A stretch of 64,000 nt of DNA. Origin: Mikania micrantha. Taxonomy: Eukaryota; Streptophyta; Magnoliopsida; Asterales; Asteraceae. The stretch's first letter is position 1. Each line of letters starts with the position of its first letter. Under the pieces are notes generated by a model. That model worked only from the letters and a program-made list of their open reading frames with translations. It did no database searches and was not told where the DNA came from. Shown piece by piece: positions 1-11,446 of this stretch. The position numbers and the translations under genes are program-made. Location: the NCBI GenBank assembly GCA_009363875.1, contig CM018680.1:73102272-73166271 (forward strand), given 5' to 3'.

Positions 1-171
1 TATACGTAAACCGTAAATGAGCCAAAACTGAAGAAATAGAGACCAATTTAAAAGTACCTGTCCTTTTTGGTTGCATCAACATTAATGTATCACGACATTT
101 TAAGAGTCTTCCTGATAACATCAACAAAAGTCTTCGAATGAAAACACAAGATGCATTTAATCAACAGGCGG

Positions 172-181
172 TTTATAAATT
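172..181 (+). promoter_or_regulatory. TATA box of WAK1
   Basis: The motif TTTATAAATT lies about 65 bases before the WAK1 start codon. The surrounding block (TATAAATTGA, then TGATAATTGTTAGTAAA) is matched by the block upstream of WAK2 at 30789-30820, so it looks like conserved promoter sequence of this cluster. Bases 1-171 hold nothing else I can name. Confidence 0.55.
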
Positions 182-244
182 GACATGATAATTGTTAGTA
201 AATTAAGAACGCAGAAAAAAGAGAGAGAGATCAACTGATCAAAC

Positions 245-1136
245 ATGCTTCTTGATCATTTCATCATTTTCATGTTTATAATTTCACTGCTTACAATGGT
301 CATGGGAACCTTTGATGGTTCTACCACAAACAACAACATAGCAAAACCAAACTGTCCAACCGCATGCGGAAATATTACAGTTCCTTACCCTTTCGGTATA
401 GGCACCGATTGTTCGCTAGACGACAACTCGTTTAACCTCACGTGCAACACTTCTAACCATGATTCCCCAAAGTTGTTTATAGGAAATGGAATCTAGAGAT
501 ATACAACATTTCAGATTTGGAGTTGCGCATCCTCACTATAGTTTCTAGCCAATGCTACAACCAAACTGGGTATGTAGATGGATACACATCATATACCAAC
601 ATAGGAAGGCGTAAGGCATTCACTTTCTCAACAAAGAACAAGTTCACAGTCATTGGCTGTGACGATTATGCTTTGATTTCAGGGATAGACGACGCCTACT
701 TTTCTGGTGGTTGTTTTGGACTATGTCGGGAAGAAGATGATGTGACTGATGGGGAATGCTCGGGGATCGGGTGTTGTCAAGCATCTATACCAAAGGGTCT
801 CACATATTACAATGTTACACTTGATACCTTACATGACCACTCAGATGTTTGGTCATTCAATGAATGTGGCTATGGGTTTCTTGCTGAAGAAGGTAAATAT
901 AAGTTCAACAAAAGTGATTTATCCGCTAATTATCAGGACTTTGAAAGCAGAATAAACTCTACAATGCCCATTAATTGTGCTTGATTGGGTAATCAAATCA
1001 AATAAAAGTTGTGATGCTGAGGTTAACGTATGCAAAGGAAACAGCTCATGCTATGATGTAGAAGGTGGTGGTGGGTATCGTTGTAAATGCATTGATGGTT
1101 ACGCGGGTAACCCCTATCTTGATCAAGGCTGCCAAG
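245..1136 (+). pseudogene. WAK1 exon 1: wall-associated receptor kinase ectodomain, frameshifted
   Basis: This is the first exon of a wall-associated receptor-like kinase. The encoded part starts with a hydrophobic signal peptide (about residues 1-20), then the GUB_WAK galacturonan-binding cysteine pattern (CPTACGNITVPYPFGIG, later CSGIGCCQASIPKGL), and ends in a first EGF-like segment (GYRCKC..GY.GNPYL). WAKs sit in the plasma membrane and bind cell-wall pectin. Compared with WAK3, one base is missing near 489, giving a stop at 494-496, and about 4 bases (ATTA) are added near 967-972, giving a stop at 982-984. A good donor follows CAAG at 1136. The reading frame resumes in exon 2 at 9961. 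The ATG at 245 is chosen because the signal peptide follows directly. Either the gene is dead or this assembly has errors. Confidence 0.85.
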
Positions 1137-1493
1137 GTCACTCTCCCATTTAAATAGTCAAAATTATTGTTTCCGAGTGATAGTTACACAACACACACAC
1201 AAACACACACATATACATGTTGTATCATGTGAAAGCTTAATTTTAGAGAAAAAAACACTTCAACCATATTCTGGTCATACATCTAGAAACTTGAAAAATA
1301 AATATATAGCACACATTAAAATGGATTTGTTTATTCAAAATTTAGTTTTTTATTCATCTAATGTGGAACACATATTTATTTTTAAGATTCCAAATAGAAG
1401 ACTCATATAGAGTTTAAGAATTTCCTATAAGAGTGAGTTTTCACATGATACAATCCCTGTATATTTAAATATATATTGTTAGGTCTGGTTGTT

Positions 1494-1836
1494 AATCCAC
1501 TTTTATCGTTGTAGCCTACCAACCACAGTCAAGATCAAACCAAATCTTTGGTTTTTTTCATGATGTTTATTATACATGTATAAGAATATTTTCTTTTATA
1601 TGTTTGTGCAAATTCATATTCATTTAGGATTTAAAGCAATGTTTGCATTACACTATAAGTATTTAATTATTGTAACGCAACTTACACAGATGTAAGTTTC
1701 TAAGCGAATATGAATTTTATACAAACACATAAAAGAAGATGTATTCTTGTTTATGTATTAAATATATCATGAAAAAAAACGAAGATTTGACTCGATCTTG
1801 GCAGTGGTTGGTGGGTTACCGCAATAAAAGTTGATT
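1494..1836. mobile_element. Foldback/MITE-like inverted repeat
   Basis: The two halves are imperfect reverse complements over about 150 bases each. The left arm (from about 1496) reads CCACTTTTATCG..ACCAACCACAGTCAAGATC; the reverse of the right arm (to about 1836) reads CAACTTTTATTG..ACCAACCACTGCCAAGATC. Similarity continues almost to the centre near 1660. It has no coding capacity. The ends and target duplication are not clear, so the superfamily is open. A transcript would fold into one long hairpin. Confidence 0.7.
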
Positions 1837-3031
1837 TTTATTTGATTCCTTCCCTGTATGTGTGTGTGTGTATATATATATGTTTTTATTGTCGTCTTTT
1901 TATTTCTTTTACTATTTGAATAAATTAAAAAACATATTATATCTTAGTTCTAAATATATTGTTTTGTTAGAATTAGTTTTATCTATATTTTGATATAAAT
2001 TTTATTTAATACTAAGTCGGGTCAAATATGTTTCCTTCGTTTTCAAGTGTTCATGCACTTGTTTTCACAATCATTATGATATTTTCTTAATTTTTCTAAT
2101 ATACTATTTCAACAAGCCTTTTTTTACTTGTGTTTTGACATAAAACCGGGGTGTCATCACTTCTACTCCAACCTTCATTCAAAAGTCAGTTTAAAAGTTG
2201 GATCAAACGCAAATCAGGATTTAAAGTAGTCAGCGGTGCTCTAGCTGCACATGATTGCTCCTAACAAGGTATGATACTTTAAAGTCATTAACCAAATTGT
2301 CATGCTACTATAGCAGGATACTAGACTTATGATAATCGTAGTCATCTATCCTTTTTGTAAAAGACATCAATTGAAACAATGAGACATGGATCTAATTCAT
2401 TCTCATATGGTGTTCAATTATTGTTGTTCTCGATTTAGATTCAGAGTGGTCCAATCAAACACACAGTCAGTTTGGGTAAGGCCTTACACTTCACTGGTTT
2501 GAATCAACGAGGGCGCCACAATGGCTAACTGTTGCATGAAATATGTAAGAGTACATAATCCTTATCTTGATTATATACAACTCCCACTGAACATCAGAAT
2601 CATTCCCAATCAAAGCCTTTATGACTGGCAGTTACGCGACAGTAGTTGACAATGATCAAAGAATGTCCCTTAGTAAACGGAAGTTCTAGTATACATCTCA
2701 AGTCAGAGGATACAAGATGAGTTTACCAATTTCAAAAACATCTCATGACTAAGATCCATAGAGATGATTTGAAGTGAGTTACATCCAACATCATTCAAAA
2801 TGATGTCTGTGAATTTGGTAGTCAACTACTTGAGACCAAATCCAGAATAGTCTTAATTCAGAGTCGCTCCCACGAGTCTAACCGACTACGGATAATTAAG
2901 AATACAATATTCATGGATTAAACGTATTAAATTTGAACACAGTCATAAAATTCAGATTTGCATTTAAACCAGTAAATCAATTCTGAATTCAAAGTACAAC
3001 TGCTTATTTGTTCGTTCATCCAAATACTAAA

Positions 3032-6000
3032 TTAAAACATATCGCTAGCTAATTTAAGCCCGATCGCACTCCTGTGATGATCATACTTGTCCTGAGTCAT
3101 GGGCTTAGTGAACGGGTCTGCTAGGTTTTGATCTGCGTCCACTTTGCTTATTATGATGTCTCCACGTTCCACTATTTCTCGTATGTAGTGGAATTTTCTT
3201 AAAATGTGCATGTATTTGTGATGAGACCTTGGCTCTTTGGCTTGAGCAATAGCACCTGTGTTATCACAAAAGATTTCGATAGGCTTCCGAATACTTGGAA
3301 CCACATCGAGGTCAGCTATGAAATTCTTTATCCAAGCAGCTTCCTTTGCAGCATCCGATGCAGCAATATATTCAGATTCGGTGGTTGAATCCGCCACAAC
3401 ACTCCGTTTGGAACTTTTCCTTGAGACAGCTCCTCTATTGAGAGTGAATACGAAACCTGATTGTGAGCGAGAATCATCTCGTTCAGTCTGGAAGCTAGCA
3501 TCAGTGTAACACCTTACAGTGAGCTCTACTTCCACTCCTCCAAATATTAAAAAAATTTCTTTAGTTATTCTCAAGTACTTCAAAATGTTCTTGACTGCGG
3601 TCCAATGGGCAATGCCAGGACTTTGCTGAAAACGAATGGTCATGCTTAAAGCATACGAGAAGTCAGGTTTGGTACATAACATAGCATACATGATAGAACC
3701 AATCGCTGAGGCATATGGAATTGCTTGCATTCGCCTAATTTCAATGTCCGTCGAAGGAGATTGCGATTTGTTCAACACGATTCCTTTAGTCATGGGAATA
3801 GTCCATTTCTTGGAGTTCTCCATGTTGAAGTGTGTCATCATTTTGTCTATGTATGCACTTTGACTCATCCCTAAAAGCCGCTTAGATCTATCTCTGTGGA
3901 TTTTGATTCCAAGAATGTAAGTTGCTTCTCCAAGATCTTTCATTGCAAAACAATTTCCCAACCAGTGCTTAACTTCATTAAGCATAGGGATGTTGTTTCC
4001 AATGATTAGTATATCATCCACATACAAGATGAGGAATGATATAGTCCTCCAACTAGCCTTTCTGTAAACACAAGGTTCATCTTCATTTTTGATGAGACCA
4101 AACTCTTTGATCTTTTGATCAAAACGAAGATTCTAACAACGAGATGCCTGCTTAAGCCCATAAATGGACTTATTTAATTTTCATACCTTACTAGGATATT
4201 TTGGATCAACAAAACCTTCATGCTGAACCATATAGACATCTTCAGAGAGATGTCCATTAAGAAAAGCGGTTTTAACATCCATTTGCCATATCTCATAGTC
4301 ATAATATGCAGCTATGGCAAGTAATATCCTGATCGATTTGATCATAGCAACGGGTGAAAAAGTTTCATCATAGTCAACACCTTGAGTTTGAGTGAAACCC
4401 TTCGCAACCAGCCGTGCTTTGTAGGTATGAACATTTCCATGCATGTTGGTTTTTCTCTTGAAAATCCATTTGCTCCCTACTGCCCGTGAACCGGGGGGTA
4501 GCTCAACCAAGTCCCAGACTTGATTGTCACGCATGGATTGCATCTCGGAATTCATGGCATCGAGCCATTTCGCAGATTCTTGATCTGATATAGCAGATTT
4601 GTAGTTAGTAGGTTCGTCATCTGGCTCAGCTACTAACAGGACTTCAGAACCATCAAGATGCCAAAGGTATTTATCAGGAGCATTGCGAGTCCTGCTACTT
4701 CTACGAATGCTTGTGTTTAAGTCTGATTCATTAGCAACAACTTCTTGTTGATCAGACGTTCTGACTTCGTCAGCGGTCGTTTGCGGTTCTCGAATTTCTT
4801 CGAGATCCACAATATTGCTTCCAGTTCCTCGATCTAGAAATTCTTTCTCGAGAAAGTGGCCCTTCCTTTTGATGGAAATCAAGTTTGCATCAGGATGGTA
4901 GAAATAATATCCGCTTCTGTTATGGTATCCGACGAAAACAACCTTTTCTCCTCGTGGATCAAGCTTGTCATCAGAATCCTTAGTGACATATGCATCACAT
5001 CCCCATACCCTAAGGTAAGACAAATTGGGTTTAGTGCCAAACCATATCTCATATGGTGTTTTTTTTACCTTCTTATTCGGTGCCAGATTTACAATGCGGG
5101 CTGCGGTCATAAGAGCAAAACTCCAAAAAGAGTGAGGCAAGTTAGTTCTACACATCATCGATCGGACCATATCAAGTAAGGTGCGATTTCTCCTCTCGCT
5201 TACGCCATTAAGTTGGGGTGTACCAGGAGGAGTGGGTTGTGAAACAATTCCACGTTCTTTCAGATGATTGATGAACTCTAAGCTGAGATATTCGCCACCT
5301 CGATCCGATCGAAGTGCCTTAATCGTTTTGCCGAGTTGGTTTTCTACTTCATTTTGGAATTCTTTGAACTTTTCAAAGGTTTCATGCTTATGCTTCATTA
5401 GATAAACATATGCATATCGACTATTATCGTCAATGAATGAAACGAAGTATTTTTCATGATTTCTAGACATAGTTCTGAAAGGACCACACACATCAGTATG
5501 TATAAGTGCTAACAGATCTTTTGCTCGTTCACCAACATGGGTGAAGGGATCTTTAGTGAGTTTGCCAGCTAAGCAAGATTCACAATCATCAAAGGAGTCA
5601 TGTCCAGTGGATTCAAGAATCCCCTTAGACTTTATACGAGATTTGCTTATGTGGCCAAGTTTACAATGCCATAGAAATGTATCATTAATGCCAGATTTGA
5701 TACGTTTAGAAAGATTATATACATTATTGTTTGGTTGAACATCTATTTCATAAATACCATTTCGAGGTTTAGCCTCAAAATAAATGACATCATTTAAGTA
5801 GGCAGATATAGCAATACCATTAAAAACGTACTTAAATCCTTGTTCAAACAACAGAGAAACAGAAATAATGTTTCTGGTTAAACCAGGTGCATACAAACAA
5901 TTATTCAACATAAGTACAAGGCCAAAAGGACATGAAAGATAATATGTTCCAGTTGCAAGAACTGGTACTCTTTTCCCATCACCAACGATGAGTTCCATGT

Positions 6001-6358
6001 CACCTTGTTTCAGTTTCTTCCACTTTTCAGGTTCCTGCAAGACATTAATGATGTGGTAACCACATCCAGTGTCAAACACCCATGTGTTGCTGGAAACAGT
6101 AAAAAGTTCAATAACGTAAATAGAGATACCTGATGGGCTTGCACCATTGGCCTTGCTCATCCTCAGCTTAGCCAAATATTCAGGGCAATTACGCCTCCAA
6201 TGCCCCATCTTGTTGCATTCAAAACATTGACGCTCCTCAGGGGGTGGTGCTTTGGTAATTGCCTTGGCTTTATTGGTGGCAGGCTTGGCAACAACAATAG
6301 CTTTATTCTTGCCCTTACTGTTATAACCCCTTTTTCTTGGGATTGGGCTTTCTAACAC
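3032..6358 (-). pseudogene. Copia 1 pol: zinc knuckle, protease, integrase, RT, RNase H
   Basis: A single reading frame runs from 6358 down to the stop at 3032, broken only by two nonsense codons: TGA at 4183-4181 and TAG at 4135-4133, both in the reverse transcriptase region before the YVDD box. Counting from 6358: CCHC zinc knuckle at residues 45-58, aspartic protease FDTG at 95-98, GAG-pre-integrase motif near 230, integrase catalytic D288, D352 and E388, then RT (AFLNGHL), the YVDDILIIG active site around 4020, and RNase H with the C-terminal copia signature (ADPFTK). It would copy element RNA into DNA and insert it. The light damage suggests a fairly recent insertion. Confidence 0.88.
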
Positions 6359-6997
6359 CAGCAGATCAAATTGTCAATACTTGATTGACTTTTCTTGGTA
6401 CATTCATCTCAGCCTTCTTTAGCATCCCATGCAGTTCAGGCACAGTCTTCTCCCAAGAATTCATATTGAAATTCATTATGGACTAGTCTTAAGACTTTGG
6501 GAGAGAGTTCAAGATGAAGTCTGCTGCCATTTCATTTAACAAGGGATAACCAAGTTTATTCAATTGGTCGATGTACCCTTTCATTGTAAGCACATGAGCA
6601 CTAACTGACGAGCCTTCTTGCATTTTGCAGCCGATAAGCTGCTTCATGGTATCATAGCGTTCTTAACGGGCTTGTTTCTGAAACATGCCTGTAAGTTGCT
6701 GGATCATGTCAAAGGCACCCATGTCTTCCATGTTCTTCTGAAAATCAGAAGACATGGTGGCTTGCATAAGGCATGCTACCTCAATGGCATCCTTTTATGC
6801 TTTTCCTAGGCTTTACGGGCAGCAGTCGTATTACCTTCAGGCTCATTAGGAACGGGACCTTCCAGCACATAGTGCTTTTTGGCAAACTTGAGAACAATTT
6901 TCAAGTTGCGGTGCCATTCGAGAAAGTTGGTGTTATTCAGCTTATCTTTCTCAAGTATGGAATTGAGAGCGAATGAGGAGTTATTTTCGTGAGACAT
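6359..6997 (-). pseudogene. Copia 1 gag N-terminal part, broken
   Basis: A 63-residue frame (6997-6806) begins at an ATG and contains NTNFLEWHRNLKIVL, typical of the N-terminal gag domain of plant copia elements. Between 6806 and 6359 the gag frame is interrupted several times before the pol frame opens with its zinc knuckle. Gag would form the virus-like particle. The position just upstream of pol and downstream of the leader fits. Exact lesions were not resolved. Confidence 0.65.
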
Positions 6998-8458
6998 CCC
7001 TTTAAAGTAAGCAAAATTAAATAATTAGTATTTTCGATGTTTAATTCCTTATTTAATTAATTAATGACCCATTAACAGTAATAAGAATACGGGATTGAGA
7101 ATCAAGCTATATCAGTCACTAAAGGCAGTTGTGGCACACAACATTAGTAAGTGATATTAGGTAGATTGACAACGCTTGTCAATTGTGAAAAATGCACAAC
7201 CCTCAGGTATGAGGCCACAAAGACAATTTTGTCTATTTAGTGATACGTTTAGCCTCATCTATGCTCACTTTCATTTCCAGACAGTTGAGGCACGTAACAA
7301 GATATGAAAGTAATAGTCATCCTAGAACAGGTACATGTGGAAGAGCTGGATGTGTCAACGAAAACTCTTGCACATTGGAGGAGAAACTACGCACCAAGTG
7401 CGGTGCTGTGGCTCCAAACACTGGTGTTTCGCATTATCATCCAAGTGTCCCTTATAATATGATAGCATAAACTATTGATTTTATATATATGGGATCCATT
7501 TTTAGTGTTTACCGAATAAGGGTCAAACACAACGAATGATCTAATCATACGTGCATTGTAAAAACCAGTTTTACTATATTTAATGTCGTGACTTTGTGAT
7601 GAACCCTTTCATCTCTCAGGACACTTAATTTTAAATAACCTATTAAAACTAAGTTTGTCGCTACTTGCATGACCATTCAAAAGTTAATAGTTAGTCTATT
7701 AAGTTTCTAAGTTTTAAAACAATTTTAGATTGTAAAAACTCATTGGTTATATTTTTTTCAAAACAAACCATTTGTTTTATAAAACTTTACAAGTTGCAAA
7801 ATTGTTTAGTTTTTGAACTTGTTACATTTTATTGTGATTATTTTTAAAACTCCTTTTAAAACCTTTTTGATATTTGGTTGGTATGTTATAACATTTATAT
7901 TATAAAGCAACTACAATATCAAATTAAATAAATACGTAAATCATAAGGCCAAATTGTGTTTGATTTTGCTAGAGCCAAGTAGCAAAACAAACTAGGTCAC
8001 GGGGTCACAACACACAATCAATCACAATGATGAATGTAGTGCATCTTGTGATCTTGAGCTGCTTCCACTGACCTCCAGATCCGTGCTTCTTGATCTTGAT
8101 TCTTCACTTTTGTCTTCAGAGTCTTTTGTCATTACAATATTTACAAGAAATTGAAATACAGAACGAGAAAATACAAACCCTATTCTATTACAACTTTGAG
8201 CCATCAAAATGGGTCAAACCATAATAAACCAAAACTGAAAAATTAAACAACCAAACAAACACAAGGTCGTGCCTGATTTACATATTTGATCATAACTTTA
8301 TAATTAAACTGGGTAATTCTTTTGGTCAAATATAACTTTGACCCAAATAATTAGTCAGATCTAAATCTGTATTAGAAACTCAAAATTTTAAACAATTTAG
8401 AGTTTGTGATTTGTAACCGGTTAAACTGACCGGATCCGATTTGCATGTTGTAAGCATG

Positions 8459-8470
8459 GCTCTGATACCA
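8459..8470 (-). other. Copia 1 primer binding site
   Basis: On the minus strand this reads TGGTATCAGAGC, complementary to the 3' end of plant initiator tRNA-Met, the usual primer for plant LTR retrotransposons. One base separates it from the LTR edge at 8472. Confidence 0.85.
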
Positions 8471-8471
8471 C

Positions 8472-9273
8472 TGTTGGGAATCGCAGTGGTATTCGGTTTG
8501 ACTTTTCGGTAAAAACGAGTTTGACCTTTAAATATATATTAAATGCATATTTAATATTAACGCAGCGGAATAACGGTTTCTAACTTTTCACTGTTAAAAT
8601 TCCCAATCAGGATCAAGGTTACAAAACATGCAAACACAGATAATTTTAACTAATCTAATCTACCGATGAGAAAAGATTATACCCTTTTGGCTAATAGTTA
8701 ACCGGTTGAGACACCGAGGTTCAACGAACGGATGCTAGAACAAAAACACGAACAAGTTCCTGGTTGACAACAGAAGCAGGTGGTGGTATGAATGTAGGAT
8801 GAAGATGATTAATCTTCTACTAGTTTCTTCTTGCACCAATCTTTTAAAAACCCATCAAGAACCCCTTTCAAAGTCTTGATCTTTCAAGCATATATATAGA
8901 TGGAGATGAGATCAAGAGTTGGAGTGTGTATCTTGCACACAATCATGACATGCAAGATATGTCTTTTGAGTGTAAATCCATCTCAAATGATGGCATGCAA
9001 AAATTATGACAAGATCTTGCATGATATCTAATGATGACACTTGATTTTATTAGATATTATCAAAATAATAATAATAATAATAATAATAGTTTAATTAAAT
9101 AAATAAATAATTAAACTTATATAATTTATAACAATTATAAATTATAAAAATGTTCGTGATTACCAGTTAATCAAATTAAGTGGATTTAATGTTTGTTGCC
9201 CACGATGTAACTCTTACGAGTCACAGCTCGGTTAGTTACGTTAACTTATCGGATCCGTTCATAAAATCCAACA
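8472..9273 (-). repeat. Copia 1 5' LTR, 802 bp
   Basis: The plus strand starts TGTTGGGA and ends TCCAACA, an inverted terminal match with TG..CA limits. It directly abuts the primer binding site, which fixes it as the 5' LTR of the minus-strand element. It contains an (AAT)n run near 9068-9090. No second copy was seen in the window. Confidence 0.8.
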
Positions 9274-9477
9274 TATGTATGATGTGTGCATCCATAGAGG
9301 ACAAATGGCATTTTTTGTTTCATTGGTTATATGGGCGCCACCCGTATATGTAGGGGCGTTGACGCGTGTACGGACAATGATCATTTTATGGCATTGAAAA
9401 GTCAAATGGACATTTTGGGGAAGTTTGTGGTCCAATGAACATTTTGCGAATTTTCCCTAAGAAAAAAGAGTGGTAAT

Positions 9478-9777
9478 CAATGTTGTTAGAATCGGACTGT
9501 CCGCTCGGACAGGGAACCGGGGGGTCGACCGGCCCAAAAATCATATGTATTCTTTTAACTAAAATTTAAAGAATTAAACATTAAAATCAACCTTGTCTTT
9601 TTTTTTTTTTAACATGAATATGTTTGTTTGAACATTAATTATGTTTGTTAATGTGTTTATAATTCTATAATTTTTTTTGAATTTTTTTATATTTATTATA
9701 TCATCCGGTTATTAAATCCGGTCCGACCGGTTCGACGAGTAACCAATAAGACGTCCGGTCCGGTTATGAAAACATTG
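9478..9777. mobile_element. hAT-type MITE, 300 bp
   Basis: The ends are inverted repeats: left CAATGTTGTTAGAATCGGAC, right in reverse CAATGTTTTCATAACCGGAC, with GACCGG-rich subterminal sequence on both sides. It is flanked by an 8-bp duplication with one mismatch (GTGGTAAT at 9470-9477, GTAGTAAT at 9778-9785), the length expected of hAT elements. Non-coding. It sits in the last part of WAK1 intron 1. Confidence 0.75.
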
Positions 9778-9960
9778 GTAGTAATAAAATAATTAAATAA
9801 AATATATCAAATTATGAATAAAACAAGAAAGACTTGTTGACAAATTCAAAATTCATAATTTAGTTAATAAGAGATGATACTTACTGTTTTGATAATGTAA
9901 ATTTTATTGACTTGTGTGTGTTTTTTTAAGTAGTTGGCTTAATTATCCTTTTCATGCCAG

Positions 9961-10136
9961 ACATCAACGAGTGCAATGATCAACAAACCTACCCTTGTCA
10001 TGGTATTTGCACTAATACTGTAGGGAGTTACAGTTGTACGTGTGAGTCAGGATTCCTTGGTGATGCAAACGTAGAAAATGGTTTCAACCTGTTCCTACAA
10101 AGGATTCAAAATTTCCAATTATCATAATCATGATAG
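9961..10136 (+). pseudogene. WAK1 exon 2: calcium-binding EGF-like domain, frameshifted
   Basis: After the acceptor TGCCAG the exon reads DINECND..C.GICTNTVGSYSC, the calcium-binding EGF consensus of WAKs. The phase joins exon 1 exactly (CAAG|AC gives Gln-Asp). Near 10088-10092 one base appears lost, because the downstream Lys-Phe-Pro-Ile-Ile frame needed to enter exon 3 is in another phase and the current frame meets a TAA near 10124. The donor is ATAG|GTAATT at 10136. This is the third frameshift in the ectodomain. Confidence 0.8.
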
Positions 10137-10238
10137 GTAATTTTTCCACCAACTACATCTTGAAAGATGTTATGTTCAACATGTTTAAATAAATAACTAT
10201 TTATTAATATCTTTGTTCATATTGGTGCACATACGTAG

Positions 10239-11446
10239 CAACGGTAGTCGGCTTGGTTGCAATACTATCAGGAATAGCGGCGATGTGCTTTGGTATAAGG
10301 AGGAGGAAGCTAATAAGGCTTCGAGAAAAGTTCTTCGAGCAAAACGGGGGTGCGCTGTTGAAACAAAAAATCAAATCACAAGGATCTAATGCGACAATGA
10401 CTTTGTTTAGCACTGAACAACTTAGAAAAGCCACTGATAATTATTCTCAAGAGAAAATTATTGGTAAAGGTGCGTACGGTGTAGTGTACAAGGGAGTTTT
10501 GTCTAATAAAAGTGTGGTTGCAATAAAAAGGTCTAAGCTAGTGGATGCAACACAAGCAGAACAGTTCATCAACGAAGTCATGATCCTTACACGAGTTATT
10601 CATCGACATGTGGTAAAGCTTTTGGGTTGTTGCTTAGAGGAGGAAGTCCCTGTACTAGTATATGAGTTCATCTCTAATAACACTCTTTTCTATCACATTC
10701 ACCATAGACCAGGGGGATTGAGTTGGTTATCTTGGGGGAATCGATTGAGAGTAGCCACTGAAGCTGCAAGTGCACTTGCGTACCTTCATTCAGAAATTAG
10801 TATGTCAATCATACACAGAGATGTCAAGTCTTCCAACATACTATTAGATGAGAACTACACAGCAAAAATTTCTGATTTTGGCGCGTCAAGGTTAGTCCCA
10901 TTAGGCCACCAAGAAGTACCTACTCTTATTCAAGGAACATTAGGGTATTTGGATCCAGAATACTTCAACTCAAGCCAACTAACCGAGAAAAGTGATGTAT
11001 ATAGCTTTGGAGTTGTCCTTGCTGAACTAATGACTGGGAAAAAACCCATTGGTGTTGATAGAGCCAATAAAGAAAAGAATCTAGCTACATACTTTGTTAC
11101 TTCAGTGAAAGAAAACCGCTTATTTGAAATTGTTGAACCTAGACTTCTACGTGAAGGGACTCTTGACCAACTACAAGTAGTAGGAAATCTGGTAAAACAA
11201 TGCCTTAGTTTTATAGGCAATGATAGACCTACAATGAGAGAAGTGGCAATGGAGTTAGAGGGATTAAGGAAGTTCACAACTCATCCCTGGGTTCAACAAC
11301 ACACGTGTAATAATGAGACTAAAAGTTTAGTCCTAGAAGTTGAGCAATCTGATCTTTACGAAGTCCCGCTAATTTACAGTACTAATGAATGGGAATCATC
11401 TTCAAGTATTACACATATGATGATTGAAGAAAACAATCCACGTTAG
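10239..11446 (+). CDS. WAK1 exon 3: transmembrane segment and Ser/Thr kinase, intact
   Basis: The exon follows acceptor ACGTAG and is open to the stop at 11446, about 400 codons. It encodes a transmembrane helix (VVGLVAILSGIAAMCFGI), a basic stop-transfer stretch, then a full kinase: glycine loop GKGAYGVVYKG, VAIK lysine, HRDVKSSNILL catalytic loop (RD type), DFGASR, GTLGYLDPEY activation/P+1 loop and DVYSFGVVLAEL. It phosphorylates Ser/Thr on cytoplasmic partners in wall-integrity or defence signalling. No kinase residue appears missing. Only the ectodomain exons are broken, so either selection on the kinase was kept until recently or a kinase-only product is made from another start. Confidence 0.92.

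Larger units (their letters stand above)
2120..9273 (-). mobile_element. Copia LTR retrotransposon 1 (minus strand), left end lacking an LTR
   Basis: This is a Ty1/copia element inserted in reverse in WAK1 intron 1. In its own direction the order is LTR (9273-8472), primer binding site (8470-8459), a 1.46 kb leader, gag remnants (6997-6359), pol (6358-3032) and a 3' non-coding region to roughly 2120. The domain order protease-integrase-RT-RNase H defines copia. I could not find the expected second LTR below 3032, so the 3' end is truncated or rearranged; the 2120 limit is approximate. Leader 7000-8458 and 3' region 2120-3031 hold no supportable gene. Confidence 0.85.
1137..9960 (+). other. 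WAK1 intron 1, 8.8 kb, filled with transposons
   Basis: The intron runs from a GT donor after 1136 to an acceptor ending TGCCAG at 9960. Its first bases resemble the intron of WAK3, so the duplication that made the copies included intron sequence. It contains a foldback element (1494-1836), a reverse-oriented copia element (about 2120-9273) and an hAT-type MITE (9478-9777). The remaining AT-rich stretches (1137-1493, 1837-2119, 9274-9477, 9786-9960) show no gene. An intron of this size loaded with elements could impair splicing. Confidence 0.8.

Noticed and set aside
7240..7470. 76-codon frame in the copia 1 leader
   Set aside because: It is on the strand opposite the element, with no recognisable motif, in an untranslated leader.
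8022..8207. 61-codon Ser-rich minus-strand frame
   Set aside because: It lies within the copia 1 leader between primer site and gag and has no family pattern.
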